From HGM13233 sp900762805 (lineage in GTDB: Bacteria > Bacillota > Clostridia > Oscillospirales > Ruminococcaceae): a stretch of 64,000 nt of DNA. The stretch spans positions 1 to 64,000 of the forward strand of contig CALKMA010000015.1 in NCBI GenBank assembly GCA_937993755.1. The letters run 5' to 3'. The notes below the pieces were generated by a model. The model was not told where the DNA came from. It ran no database searches and was given only the letters and a program-made list of their open reading frames with translations. Of this stretch, positions 53,894-63,483 are shown one piece after another; within the stretch, counting starts at the first letter, position 1, and each line of letters starts with the position of its first letter. The position numbers were made by a program, and so were the translations under genes.

Positions 53894-54412
53894 ATATGCG
53901 GGGCGGCGCTGCGCTTTCAGGGGCTGTGCCGCGCGGCTTGAGGGCTGCGGGGGCGGATGACCGGCCGCGGCTCTGAGGCGAGGCACAGAAAAGAGCCGAG
54001 CGGTTTCTCCCCGGCTGCCGGCAAACGCAACGAATATATTTTACTTGCTTGACAGGGTGTTTGTCAAGCGATTTTTGCAAAAAGAATAAAAAGTATCGGG
54101 CGGCGGGGAAAGAGCGCGCTGTCCGGGGAAAAGAAGGATTTCAGCTGCCTGCTGCGGGTAAGGAGCCCTCCGTGCCCAGGACAGCCGTGATTTCGGGCTG
54201 AGGGATAGCCGGCGCCGCCGCGGCATACTCAGTCGGCCGGCGGCCGGAAACACGGGCGGCCCCAAGGCTGCCCCGTCATCGTCAGGCACGCGAAAGCGTC
54301 CCGCGCCGCGCGGCTGAGCGGCGCGTTTTGCGGTATCGGCGCCGCGGCCGGGGGCGGGTCCGCCTGCCGGCTTTCGAATTCCGGGCGGCAAAGATGTCTT
54401 CCGGGCCCGCCG
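53894..54412 (-). promoter_or_regulatory. 519-base gap with tRNA promoter
   Basis: On the reverse strand TTGACA (54067-54062), 18 bases and TAAAAT (54043-54038) could drive the tRNA gene. The -35 lies in an inverted repeat CTTGACA-7-TGTCAAG (54049-54067 region). Nothing else is recognisable. Confidence 0.5.
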
Positions 54413-54631
54413 TCAGATGATAAAGTCCTTTTCCTCTTTTTTCTGCAGCGTCGGCATATTCTTTGGCTTGCGGCGGATGGGGGAATAGCGGAAGCGCCGG
54501 CACTTATAATAAGGGGATACGACGCCCCGCAGGCGGCACAGGACCATCTCATAGTTATCGGCGTCCTTGCCGTATTCGCAGTACTCACAGGCAGGGGGGA
54601 TCTTATTGTTAAAATACTTCGATTTCTTCAT
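54413..54631 (-). CDS. Small Cys-rich hypothetical protein
   Basis: This 72-residue basic protein has CEYCEYG near the N-terminus, then a single Cys in VLCRLRG and another in YYKCRRFRYSP: a C-x2-C ... C ... C pattern likely to bind one zinc or an iron-sulfur cluster. A GGAGAC site lies upstream. Such short proteins (CxxC, then RGVV-x-P-x-YKC-x-x-FxYxP) recur in Oscillospiraceae genomes by my recollection; no function is known. Confidence 0.6.
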   Translation of the reverse strand: MKKSKYFNNKIPPACEYCEYGKDADNYEMVLCRLRGVVSPYYKCRRFRYSPIRRKPKNMPTLQKKEEKDFII

Positions 54632-54719
54632 GAGGTCTCCATTGCTTTTGGCTTTCCTATATTATAGCGCTTTTTTGTCGAATAGTAAAGCCCGCGCGGC
54701 GCTTTCAGCCGGCGTACTA

Positions 54720-54748
54720 TTGAAATTAAGGGCTGTTTTTGCTATAAT
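54720..54748 (+). promoter_or_regulatory. Promoter of the MurE-like gene
   Basis: TTGAAA (54720-54725), 17 bases, then TATAAT (54743-54748). Confidence 0.7.
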
Positions 54749-54863
54749 CCTTATCAGCAGCCTGCCGCCGCCCGCTGCCGCGGGGTCCCGGCAATGAAAG
54801 GCTTTTTGCCTGCTTCCCCATCAATCCCGCTGCCGTGTGCCGGCAGAGAAAAGAAGGTCATAC

Positions 54864-56339
54864 ATGAAACTGAGCCAGCTTCTGGAAAATATCGAGGGCG
54901 TTTACCAGCGCGCGGGCGACGCCGAGATCACCGGCATCTGCCATGACAGCCGCAGCGTCCGGCCGGGAGACCTGTTTGTCTGCATCAAGGGGGCCTTGTT
55001 TGACCCGCACGAGCATGTGGATGATATCGTCCGAAAGGGCGCCGCGGCGATCGTGGCCGAGCGTGAGATTGACGGCCCGGCCGGCATTCCCGTCTTTATC
55101 GCCGCCCACGGGCGCGACGCCTCGGCGCACATTGCCGCCGCGTGGTACGGCCACCCCGCCCGCTGCATGACCATGATCGGCATCACCGGCTCCAAGGGCA
55201 AAACGACGACGGCCTATTTTCTCCGCGCCATGCTGACGGCCGCCGGCCGCCGTGTCGGCATGATCGGCACCAACGGCGTGTTTATCGGCGATACGGTCAT
55301 TGAAACGCCCAATACCACCCCCGACCCGATGGATTTTCAGGGCTATCTCGCCGAAATGGTGCGCATCGGCTGCACCGAGGCGGTCATCGAATGCTCCTCG
55401 CAGGGCATCATGCAGTCGCGCGTCGCCGGCGTCGATTTCGACTACGGCGTTTTCACCAACATTTCCGATTCCGACCATGTCGGCCCGCCCGAACACAAGG
55501 ATTTCGCGGAGTATATTTTTTATAAAAGCCGCCTCATCGCAAACGCGCGCGTCAGCTTTGTCAATGCCGATGATGAACACACCGGCGAGCTGCTGGCGCT
55601 GGCCGGACGGACGGCCCACACCTTCGGCTTCGGCGAAAACGCCGAGCTGTGGGCGACAGGGCTGACCCAGACCATGAAAACCGGCGCGCCCGGCACTGAA
55701 TTTCACTGCGAGGGCAGCGTGACCGGCGATTTCTTTGTCAATATGCCGGGCGGATTCAATGTTTACAACGCGCTGGCTGCCATTTCGGTCGCCCACGCGC
55801 TGGGCGTGCCGCAGCAGGCCATGCAGACGGCCCTCGAAAGCACCTTTATCAAGGGGCGCATCGAAATGGTCTACCGCTCCGATGCGCTGTCTGTCTGCGT
55901 CGATTATTCGCACAACGGCTACAGCATGAAGAACCTGCTTACGGCGCTGCGCGAATATCATCCCCGCCGCCTTGTCAGTGTCTTTGGGGCCGACGGCTAC
56001 CGCGTCCACAAGCGGCGCTACGAAATGGGCGAGGTGAGCGGCCGATACGCCGATTTCAGCATCATTACAGCCGGGCAGAACCGCTGGGAAAAATTTGAGG
56101 ATATCTTAGCCGAGATACTGGAGGGCATCCGGAAGACCGGCGCGCCCTATATCGTCATCCCCGACCGCAAGCAGGCCGTGCGCTATGCCATCGAGCACGC
56201 CGAGCCCGGCGACCTTATCGCGCTGATCGGCCTCGGCGGCAAAAAGCACTACGAGGAAAAGGGCGTGATGTACGATTACCGCGAGGATGTCTACGCCAAA
56301 AGCGTGCTGCGCGAGCTGGGCTACCCGGTGGAGGAGTAG
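54864..56339 (+). CDS. MurE-like Mur ligase, altered specificity motif
   Basis: This 491-residue protein has the three Mur-ligase domains. The N-terminal UDP-MurNAc-binding part has DSRSVRPGDLFVCIKG, the ATP loop is GITGSKGKTTT (107-117), and TTPDPMDFQGYL and ECSSQGI are MurE-like. In the C-terminal domain the usual DYAHTPD becomes DYSHNGYS, and the DNPR/DNPA amino-acid-specificity motif is replaced by AGQNRWE (403-409). It therefore probably adds a different residue, or works on a different acceptor, than housekeeping MurE. It stands alone with its own promoter, away from other wall genes. Confidence 0.78.
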   Translation: MKLSQLLENIEGVYQRAGDAEITGICHDSRSVRPGDLFVCIKGALFDPHEHVDDIVRKGAAAIVAEREIDGPAGIPVFIAAHGRDASAHIAAAWYGHPARCMTMIGITGSKGKTTTAYFLRAMLTAAGRRVGMIGTNGVFIGDTVIETPNTTPDPMDFQGYLAEMVRIGCTEAVIECSSQGIMQSRVAGVDFDYGVFTNISDSDHVGPPEHKDFAEYIFYKSRLIANARVSFVNADDEHTGELLALAGRTAHTFGFGENAELWATGLTQTMKTGAPGTEFHCEGSVTGDFFVNMPGGFNVYNALAAISVAHALGVPQQAMQTALESTFIKGRIEMVYRSDALSVCVDYSHNGYSMKNLLTALREYHPRRLVSVFGADGYRVHKRRYEMGEVSGRYADFSIITAGQNRWEKFEDILAEILEGIRKTGAPYIVIPDRKQAVRYAIEHAEPGDLIALIGLGGKKHYEEKGVMYDYREDVYAKSVLRELGYPVEE

Positions 56340-56653
56340 AGCGGCAGTTATCGGACACAGCTTTGATCGTTATGCGGATCGGGCCGCCCGCTCGGCGGGC
56401 GCCCCGCCTCTGTTTTTCGGTGTGCGGGAGGCCCTGCGGCAGACGCCGCGATTTTGGTGCATCGCCTGCCGTAATGTGGGAGACACTGCCGCACTGCGGT
56501 GCTTTTGCCGCCGCGGCCGGACATTCGCCGCCCTTCGGTCAGGCGGCCGCGGGTGCGGCAGCCTGTTTTCGCCCTTTCCCGACGATTTTTTTGCAATTTC
56601 AGCCGGAGTATGATATTATATAAGTCTAATGCTATGCAATGAGGTGACAAGCT
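56340..56653 (+). promoter_or_regulatory. 314-base gap with pseudokinase promoter
   Basis: TTGCAA (56591-56596), 17 bases and TATTAT (56614-56619) lie 35 bases before the next start. The earlier part shows nothing I can support. Confidence 0.55.
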
Positions 56654-58276
56654 ATGGGAAAAACCAGGCTGTGCCTGAGCTGTATGTCCCGCATCGACGC
56701 GGACGCGGCATTTTGTCCATACTGTAAATATGACGGATCGCAGGAAAACGACCCTTACGCGCTGCCCATCGGCTCGCGTGTAGGCGAAAAGTACGTGCTG
56801 GGCCGCACCATCGACTGCAACGGCGAGACCATCACCTATGTCGGCTTTGACCTGACGGCCAAGACGCGGGTGCTCATCCGCGAATTCATGCCGCTGCACG
56901 GCTCGGTGCGCGACCCTGAAACGGGCGTCATCACACCCAAGACGGGCGCCGAGATCCATTTCAAAACGGGGCTTTACGATTTTACCGAGCTTTACGGCGC
57001 CCTCCGAGCCATCAACAGTCTGGAGGGGCTGGTCCGCACGCTCGATGTTGTCTCCTGCAACAGCACGGTCTACGCTGTGCTGGAATACTTCGCGGGCGTG
57101 TCCTTCCGCAGCTTTGTCAAGCGGAATACCGGCAAGCTGACGGCTGAGCGCTGCATGGAGCTTCTCAGCCCGCTGTTCGACGCGCTGGTCGTCATGCATG
57201 ACCGCAAGCTGCTGCACTGTGCCGTTTCGCCTGACAGCATCAAGCTCAACCGCGATGGGGACGTGAAGATTGGCGGATTTGTAACGCCGTCTACCCGAAC
57301 GGCCGGCAGCGGCTACCAGCCCATGCTGGTCGATGGCTTTGCCGCGCCCGAACAGTATGCCGCGAACAGCTTTCTGACCCCGGCGGCCGACGTTTATGCG
57401 CTGGCGGCTACGCTCTACTATGCGCTGACCGGCGAGGTGCCGCCCAGCGCCGAGCAGCGCCGGAAGATGGACACGCTTCACTCGGCCCGCGAGCTTAATC
57501 CTGAAGTCCCCGAACAGGTGTCGGCGGCGCTCAATGCCGCCATGGTGCTCAACCCCAAGCAGCGCACACAGACGCTGCTGGAGCTGAAGGGCAACCTGCT
57601 GGGCACGTGCAACTATGAAAATCCGTCGCTGCCGGAGGAGGAGCCGCCGCAGCCTGAACCGGCCGAAACGCCGGCCCCCGCCGCGCCGGAGCCGCTGGCG
57701 GAGGAGGTGGACGGTGAGCCGGAGGGAACGGCAGCCGGCACCCCGCGCTTTTACAAGATCGCGGCGCTGATATCGGCCGGCCTGATGCTGGTGATGGGGC
57801 TGGTCTATCTGTCATGGCAGTACATCCTTTATACGCGCCAGATGGCCGAGCCGGATACGACTCCCGCCGAGACCGAGGAGTATTATGTGCGCAGCTTCCT
57901 TGGCCAGAAGCCGGAGGAGCTTCAGCTTGACGGCGATTTCAGCTATCAGCTGGAATATGCCTACTGCACCGACTATGAGGAGGGCGTCATCGGCGCACAG
58001 GTGCCGCAGCCCGGCACGAAATATGACAAGGGCAAGAAGGTGACGCTCAAGATCAGCCTTGGCCCCAACACCGTTGAGGTGCCGGATTTCACCTATGTCA
58101 TGGCCGAAAACATCGATGCCGTGATGGAGCAGCTTGACGCCAAGCTGGACTATTCCATTGAGTATCAGTCGAGCGAGACCGCTCCGGCCGGAACGGTCTT
58201 TGAACAGAGCGTCAAGGCCGGCACGGAGGTAGACGCCAGCGTTACACGCATCATTCTGTTTGTGGCGCAGCCCTGA
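56654..58276 (+). CDS. Zinc-ribbon pseudokinase with PASTA domains
   Basis: This 540-residue protein begins with a zinc ribbon (Cys7/Cys10, Cys21/Cys24). Residues 45-315 have a serine/threonine-kinase fold, but the catalytic residues are gone: the VAIK lysine is Arg76 (VLIREF), HRD is HCA (188-190) and DFG is IGGF. APE (231-233) is kept. A Pro/Glu-rich linker leads to one membrane helix near 368-393, then two PASTA domains outside the cell (about 410-540). It probably senses wall fragments and signals by binding rather than phosphorylation. GAGGTG lies upstream. Confidence 0.78.
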   Translation: MGKTRLCLSCMSRIDADAAFCPYCKYDGSQENDPYALPIGSRVGEKYVLGRTIDCNGETITYVGFDLTAKTRVLIREFMPLHGSVRDPETGVITPKTGAEIHFKTGLYDFTELYGALRAINSLEGLVRTLDVVSCNSTVYAVLEYFAGVSFRSFVKRNTGKLTAERCMELLSPLFDALVVMHDRKLLHCAVSPDSIKLNRDGDVKIGGFVTPSTRTAGSGYQPMLVDGFAAPEQYAANSFLTPAADVYALAATLYYALTGEVPPSAEQRRKMDTLHSARELNPEVPEQVSAALNAAMVLNPKQRTQTLLELKGNLLGTCNYENPSLPEEEPPQPEPAETPAPAAPEPLAEEVDGEPEGTAAGTPRFYKIAALISAGLMLVMGLVYLSWQYILYTRQMAEPDTTPAETEEYYVRSFLGQKPEELQLDGDFSYQLEYAYCTDYEEGVIGAQVPQPGTKYDKGKKVTLKISLGPNTVEVPDFTYVMAENIDAVMEQLDAKLDYSIEYQSSETAPAGTVFEQSVKAGTEVDASVTRIILFVAQP

Positions 58277-58857
58277 CATACCGATAAGATGCCCGGCTGA
58301 ATAAGAAGTAAAAAATCAGGCCGCCGGATGCGAAGGCATCCGGCGGCCCTTGTGCGCCCTGCGGGAGCGGCGCTGACCGTGTGGAAAGCGGCCGGCGGGT
58401 GGTCTACCCGTGTTTTCCCCGCGGGAGCGGCGGGACCCCGCAGGGCGCCCCATGAGGCGCTTGGCGGCTTTTGCGTGCCAGCAGGGTGAAGGGCAAAGCC
58501 ATGAGAGAAGCCGAGAGGAGTCCTTGCGGCGGAGCGGACTGCTGACCCGCCGCGGGAAAAGCGGCGGGTCAGCTGCGCGGGTATTTACCCGTTCGCCACA
58601 GGCTTTTCGGCAGCCGACGGCTGCGGCTGTGAGCCTTTTGCTTCAGCTGATTGCAGGCGCGCGGCGAAAATATCCGGCAGACGCCGGTCGCCGCGCCGCG
58701 TTTTTTGCGGCAAGCGGCGGAGCCGGGCAAAATGACGGCCTTTTGCGCCCTGAAATCCCTGAAAGCAGGATAAATACAAGAATGGTGACACGCCGACCCG
58801 GCGCCGCGTAAAGTGGAGCAGACCTGAAAATGGATATGACCTGAGGGAAGGTGTACC
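58277..58857. other. 581-base gap before aspartate kinase
   Basis: Besides the terminator at 58,319 it has a second 13-bp perfect hairpin, GCTGACCCGCCGC (58541-58553) with its complement (58561-58573), loop GGGAAAA. No gene is supported. Confidence 0.45.
58319..58348 (+). terminator. Terminator after the pseudokinase gene
   Basis: GGCCGCCGGATGC and its exact complement form a 13-bp stem with a 4-base loop, 42 bases after the stop. Confidence 0.65.
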
Positions 58858-60069
58858 ATGCAGACTATTGTTGTCAAATTTGGCGGCAGCTCGCTGGCCG
58901 ACCGCGGCAAGCTGCTGCGGGCAGCCGGTATCATTGCCGATATCGCGCGTCGGGGCGATCGGGTGGCGGCTGTCGTGTCGGCGCAGGGCCGCACGACCGA
59001 CCGGCTCATCGCCCGCATGAAGGAGATCACCGATCACCCGTCTGAACGGGAGGCCGACCTGCTGCTGTCCACCGGCGAGCTGGCCAGCGCCTCGCTGGTG
59101 GCTATGGCGGTGTGCTCGCTGGGGGTACCGGCGGTGGCACTGAGCGGCGGCGGAGCCGGCATCCGCACGACGGAGGAGCACGGTGACGCGCGCATTTGCT
59201 CGGTTGATACCGGCGCCATCGAGGAGCAGTTCAGCAGGGGCATGGCCGTTGTGGTGGCCGGCTTTCAGGGGGTGAGCGGTTGCGGCGAGGTGACGACGCT
59301 CGGCCGCGGCGGGTCGGATACCACGGCGGTGGCACTGGCGGCGGCGCTGGGGGCGTCGGTCTGCCGCATCTATACCGATGTAGACGGCGTTTACACGGCC
59401 GATCCCAACAAGGTGGCCGGGGCGCGCAAGCTCGGCGAGGTGGGCAGCGGCGATATGCTGGAGCTGGCCTGCCTCGGCGCCAGGGTGCTGCACGGCCGGT
59501 CGGTCGAGCTGGCGCAGAAGTACGGCGTGGCGGTCGAGGTGCTGTCGAGCCGCAGCGGCGCGCCGGGCACCTTGGTGAGGCCGGGCGTCCGGGAGGGGGT
59601 TTCGATCGGCGGCATTGCCAAGGATGGGGATGTGGCGGCCGTCACCATCAGCGGCATCGAGCCGGGCTGCGCGGCGGCCTGCCGCGTCGTGTCGCTGCTG
59701 GCGCAGCGTCATATCCCCATCGACATGGTGCTGCAGTCGCCGCCGGCGCAGGGGCGGCAGCTGCTGTCGCTGACGGTGCCCATCCGCGAGCTTCAGGCGG
59801 CCGTTCGGGCGGCGGAGGAGGCGGTGCGCGGCACCGGGTGGGAGGTGTCGGTCTGCGAGTCGGCGGCCAAGGTTTCGGTTGTGGGAGCGGGGCTGCGCAG
59901 CCGCGGCACAGCCATTGCCAGGCTGCTGGCGGTCCTGATGGCCGAGGGCATCGAGGTGCGGTCGGTTTCAGGCGGCGAGAGCCGCATCACGGCGCTGGTT
60001 GACCGCCGCAGCGCCGACCGCGCGGTCGAGGCCCTGCACGAGGCGTTTTTTGGGGATGAGGAGGGATAG
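58858..60069 (+). CDS. Aspartate kinase
   Basis: This 403-residue enzyme phosphorylates aspartate, the first step to lysine, threonine and methionine. VKFGGSSLAD is the ATP/aspartate motif, GFQGVSGCGEVTTLGRGGSDTTA and YTDVDGVYTADPN complete the kinase part, and two ACT domains follow from about residue 260 (VTISGIEPG and VSVVGAGLRSRG). The ACT pair implies feedback control by lysine and/or threonine, but which one is not readable. GGGAAGG lies upstream. It is the last core gene before the lower-GC region. Confidence 0.93.
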   Translation: MQTIVVKFGGSSLADRGKLLRAAGIIADIARRGDRVAAVVSAQGRTTDRLIARMKEITDHPSEREADLLLSTGELASASLVAMAVCSLGVPAVALSGGGAGIRTTEEHGDARICSVDTGAIEEQFSRGMAVVVAGFQGVSGCGEVTTLGRGGSDTTAVALAAALGASVCRIYTDVDGVYTADPNKVAGARKLGEVGSGDMLELACLGARVLHGRSVELAQKYGVAVEVLSSRSGAPGTLVRPGVREGVSIGGIAKDGDVAAVTISGIEPGCAAACRVVSLLAQRHIPIDMVLQSPPAQGRQLLSLTVPIRELQAAVRAAEEAVRGTGWEVSVCESAAKVSVVGAGLRSRGTAIARLLAVLMAEGIEVRSVSGGESRITALVDRRSADRAVEALHEAFFGDEEG

Positions 60070-60104
60070 AGGGTCAGAAAAATACAGGGAGACACCCCGC
60101 CGAT

Positions 60105-60153
60105 GAACAGCACTCCGTTTGTGATATACCATCTAACAAATGGGGTGCTGTTC
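60105..60153. repeat. 18-bp inverted repeat at the GC boundary
   Basis: 60105-60122 and 60136-60153 are inverse copies with two changes, both compatible with G-U pairs, and a 13-base loop. It could be the aspartate kinase terminator or a mark at the edge of the acquired region. Confidence 0.5.
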
Positions 60154-60294
60154 AAGCTTTAAGGTAATTCTCACAGTTAATTTAGGATCAAGAATGGATT
60201 TTCGGAAGCGGTTGCCCTCTATAATATATAACGCCTCAGCCGCGGAAACAGGCGGCAGTTTTTGCGAATTTTTACAGAGCCGCAGCTGTGCCTG

Positions 60295-60957
60295 TCACTC
60301 CTCCAGCCTGCCGTCCTGCATTTTCAGCACAATGTCCGCTTCCGCCGCCACTGTCGGGTCATGGGTCACAATCACCACGCAGCAGCCCTCCTCATGGGCA
60401 AGCCGTTTCAATATCTCCACGATGTTCCTGCTGTTTTCGCTGTCCAGGTTGCCTGTCGGTTCGTCCGCCAGGATGATACGGTTGCCGGAGGCGAGGGCTC
60501 GCACAATCGCTGTGCGCTACTGTTCTCCGCCGGAGAGCATATGTGGGAGCTGCTTTAACATTTCATCTGTTATGCCCACGGATGAAAGCTTTTCCCTTGC
60601 GGTCTGCTCCGCCGTGACCTTATCCCGCTTTTGAATCAGCAGCGGATATGCCGTGTTTTCCAGAACGGTTAACAGCGGGAACAGATTGAAGTCCTGATAG
60701 ATAACGGAAATCGTTTCCCTTCGGAGCTTGCATCGGTCGGCTGTACTCAAAGGCATATCGTCAATGGTTATCTCACCGGAGGTCGGCAGGCGAAGTCCTG
60801 CCATGGCGGAAAGCAGCGTTGTTTTCCCACTGCCCGATGCGCCCATGATGGCGTACAGCTTCCCTGTTTCAAACCGACAGGAGACATTACGCACCGCCTC
60901 CACACGGCGGTACCTGTTTCTGTATTCGCAGCAGATATTGTTCAAGATGATTTCCAT
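60295..60957 (-). pseudogene. ABC exporter ATPase interrupted by an amber codon
   Basis: The reverse frame encodes a MacB/LolD-type ATPase of about 220 residues: Walker A GASGSGKT (39-46), Q-loop VIYQDFN, signature LSGGEQ (141-146), Walker B IILADEPTGNLD and switch His in VTHDP. After LSGGEQ the next codon is TAG (60519-60517) where relatives have Gln; the frame then continues with RTAIVRALASG. A single C-to-T change explains it. Unless the codon is suppressed, no working ATPase is made. The partner permeases lie upstream on the same strand. Confidence 0.85.
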
Positions 60958-60997
60958 AAATGCTTCCTTTCTCTTTCAGAGTATGGTTGGGGATTGC

Positions 60998-62209
60998 TCA
61001 TTCCTTCTTAGCCATCAAGAGGACATCCTTGCTCGCCAGGACGGGCAGTGCGCCAAAGGTTACGCCAAGGCAGCTTGCCAATAGGACGGCGAGGATATAG
61101 ACCCACGGCGGAGAGGTTCGGAATATGACTGCGAGTACGGCGACACCTGCGGCGAGGCACGTAAAACTCACAAGGATGAATTCAACAAATATTTCAAGGT
61201 AAATGCTACTGCGCGGCAGTCCCAGTACATTTTGAAGCGCAAGCTCCCTTTGCCTGTGCTTGACCGAAAGATTGCCTACAATGAAACCCATGCCGAGAGT
61301 CAGAATGACAACGACAACTTGGCAGATTCGAAAGACCGTTATCCCGTTTTCCAAGGCCTTGACGGTTTCGTTCAGTGTCCGGTCATATATCTCAAGCGCA
61401 TACGGATACGAATCATAGATGGGGGACGCCTCCCATGGCTGGGGAACGCCGCGAGGGTCCACAGAAGCGAAATATACGCTGACACATTTTTCCATGAACT
61501 CATCTATCCTGCGATTGTCCTTGATGGTTGCCGATATGCAATCCACATCGAGGGTTCCGTTCAGGTCGAGGCATACCCTTGACGCCGGCGCCCAGGGACA
61601 GTAGACCGCGGATGTTTTCCCGTGAAGCACTCCGATGACCGTCAGCTTCAGCTCTGCGCTTCGCTCCCTGTTGACATTGGCTCTTATCGTCAAGGATAGC
61701 TGTTCTTCGTCGGATTCCTGCAAAAGGGCATACAGATCGCTTGATACGACACAGGCCTCGGCGTCGCTCTCAAAGACGGAATTGTCAAAGCCGTGCAGCC
61801 AATCTATTGCATTATCTTGGGGCGTGATGCTGCGGTCCGCAAAAATAGTTGTCACACCGAAGAGCTGCACAGCACCATAGGGGGAATCGGCCTTCACCGA
61901 AAACTTCATGCAGACGTCCTTGAGATAGTCCATAAACGAAGTTGGGGGAATATGGACGCTATCAGGAGTCGTTTCCCGAAAAAGGGATGCCGCCCATTCG
62001 GGCAGCATAAGCCCGTCGTCCTGTGTGCCGGTAAGGTTTGTGACCGAGCAGGTCACGACGGAATTGTCGATGACCTCCTCCACCTGACGAGTCATGGAGA
62101 TGGCGCCAAGGTGAAATCCGAATATCAGGACCCCTGCTAAAAAGGAGAATATCCCCACTGCCATGCACATTTTCTTTCTGCGCCGCATCCTGCGCAGCAG
62201 GTAAGGCAA
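60998..62209 (-). CDS. FtsX/MacB-type ABC permease
   Basis: This 403-residue protein has one N-terminal helix (MAVGIFSFLAGVLIFGF), an outer domain of about 250 residues and three C-terminal helices, the MacB/FtsX layout. NLSVKHRQRELALQNVLGLPRSSI is the cytoplasmic coupling motif. It would work with the ATPase encoded 40 bases downstream. The start is TTG 62209 after GGGAGGA, 53 bases after the other permease-type gene. Its GC content is lower than the core chromosome. Confidence 0.75.
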   Translation of the reverse strand: MPYLLRRMRRRKKMCMAVGIFSFLAGVLIFGFHLGAISMTRQVEEVIDNSVVTCSVTNLTGTQDDGLMLPEWAASLFRETTPDSVHIPPTSFMDYLKDVCMKFSVKADSPYGAVQLFGVTTIFADRSITPQDNAIDWLHGFDNSVFESDAEACVVSSDLYALLQESDEEQLSLTIRANVNRERSAELKLTVIGVLHGKTSAVYCPWAPASRVCLDLNGTLDVDCISATIKDNRRIDEFMEKCVSVYFASVDPRGVPQPWEASPIYDSYPYALEIYDRTLNETVKALENGITVFRICQVVVVILTLGMGFIVGNLSVKHRQRELALQNVLGLPRSSIYLEIFVEFILVSFTCLAAGVAVLAVIFRTSPPWVYILAVLLASCLGVTFGALPVLASKDVLLMAKKE

Positions 62210-62262
62210 CTCATATTCATCCTCCCGTCATTTATACAGCCGACGTACCGTTGTGCCTGCGA

Positions 62263-63342
62263 CTACATGGAATTGAATTCATCGTTTGTAATCGTATAAA
62301 AGGAGCCCGTTTCCATATCGAATTGCTTGATCTCTCCATCAATTGAATACGCAAATACGCACGGGGAACAAACGACGCTCAAGGAACAGCTTTCAATCTG
62401 GTCAAGCTCTGATTGTTTAAGATACTTCACCTCTTCCGAACCCGGTCCCTGGTAAACAGCAATGAACTTTTCCGCTTGTCCGTATTTTTCCATTTCGGCG
62501 GGGTCATTCTCCCGCAGACTGTCGATTTCCTCCTGCGTAAGCATCCGAATGTTGTCCCTGGAAAAGCGTTTGTATGCGCCTGTGCCAAGGCGTCCGATTC
62601 TTTGCCCGAACAACCAGTTCAGGTCTGTATAGTCCATGCCGTATGCAAGATACCGCTCGCCTTCCCGCAGGTCAAGCTCTGCAAGCATGTTCTCCGTTTC
62701 GCAGCGGACGGTCAGGCGGATCGCATAGCCGGTCGGATCGTCAAAGCCCTCGTGCAGCAAATATGAGGTCTCGACGGTTCCTACTATATCGACTGCAACG
62801 CCCTGGTCGGGCATCGGGAGTTCCGGAACGTCAGACTCATTTGTGTCCGTTTCAAGAGGAGCCTCCAGGATACCGTAACGATAAGTATCTGAAATATCGG
62901 TTGCCTTAAAAGCGATCATGGCACAAGTGTATGGGTAATTGGTGATGGAGGTTGTGCCGTCGCTATTTTTTGTGTAAGCGGATTCGGTATAGCATTCTGC
63001 CCAGTTGAGGGGATTCATTGTGCTGCAGTAGGCGGTTATCTGACCATGGTATTCCGCCGAAAGAATCGCTTTGGGCAGTTGCTCCGGCAGCCTTGAAAGC
63101 AGCTCCTGAATTTCCCGCGGCTGAACAGACGAAACAGATACGGTCGAACCATCATCCGAGATTTTATACTTGTTCGTCGGAAGTGCGATGGTGGTATCTT
63201 GAGCCTTGACAGAATCCTGTGTCCAAATGAAGGAAATATACTGACTCACGCTGACACACAGCATAGCGGCTGCCAACAGGACGAGCAGAATGCCCAAGAG
63301 CGTCCTGAAGGGCTTTCGGCACAACATCTTTGTTTGAATCAT
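62263..63342 (-). CDS. Permease-type membrane-anchored protein lacking C-terminal helices
   Basis: About 359 residues. The ATG at 63342 has CCGGAG upstream. MIQTKMLCRKPFRTLLGILLVLLAAAMLC is an FtsX-type N-terminal coupling stretch and helix. A large outer domain follows, and the protein ends at residue 359 with no further membrane segments. It is either an accessory subunit or a truncated permease. It is the first gene of the exporter operon. Confidence 0.6.
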   Translation of the reverse strand: MIQTKMLCRKPFRTLLGILLVLLAAAMLCVSVSQYISFIWTQDSVKAQDTTIALPTNKYKISDDGSTVSVSSVQPREIQELLSRLPEQLPKAILSAEYHGQITAYCSTMNPLNWAECYTESAYTKNSDGTTSITNYPYTCAMIAFKATDISDTYRYGILEAPLETDTNESDVPELPMPDQGVAVDIVGTVETSYLLHEGFDDPTGYAIRLTVRCETENMLAELDLREGERYLAYGMDYTDLNWLFGQRIGRLGTGAYKRFSRDNIRMLTQEEIDSLRENDPAEMEKYGQAEKFIAVYQGPGSEEVKYLKQSELDQIESCSLSVVCSPCVFAYSIDGEIKQFDMETGSFYTITNDEFNSM

Positions 63343-63483
63343 TTCGCATCTCCGGTTCAATGGGCATCACTGTCAGTATCCAACATATACATATGGCCGA
63401 TCGTGGGGCTATCGTATGAATAAAAATTCTTGGAAAAACTCCGTTTCAAAAAAACGCACAAGCCGAACATTCAACAGCCCAGC

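Noticed and set aside
60517..60519. TAG in the ABC ATPase as evidence of pyrrolysine or general stop recoding
   Set aside because: It is one isolated event. Gln is the expected residue and differs by one base, and many genes here end normally, so a nonsense mutation is simpler.
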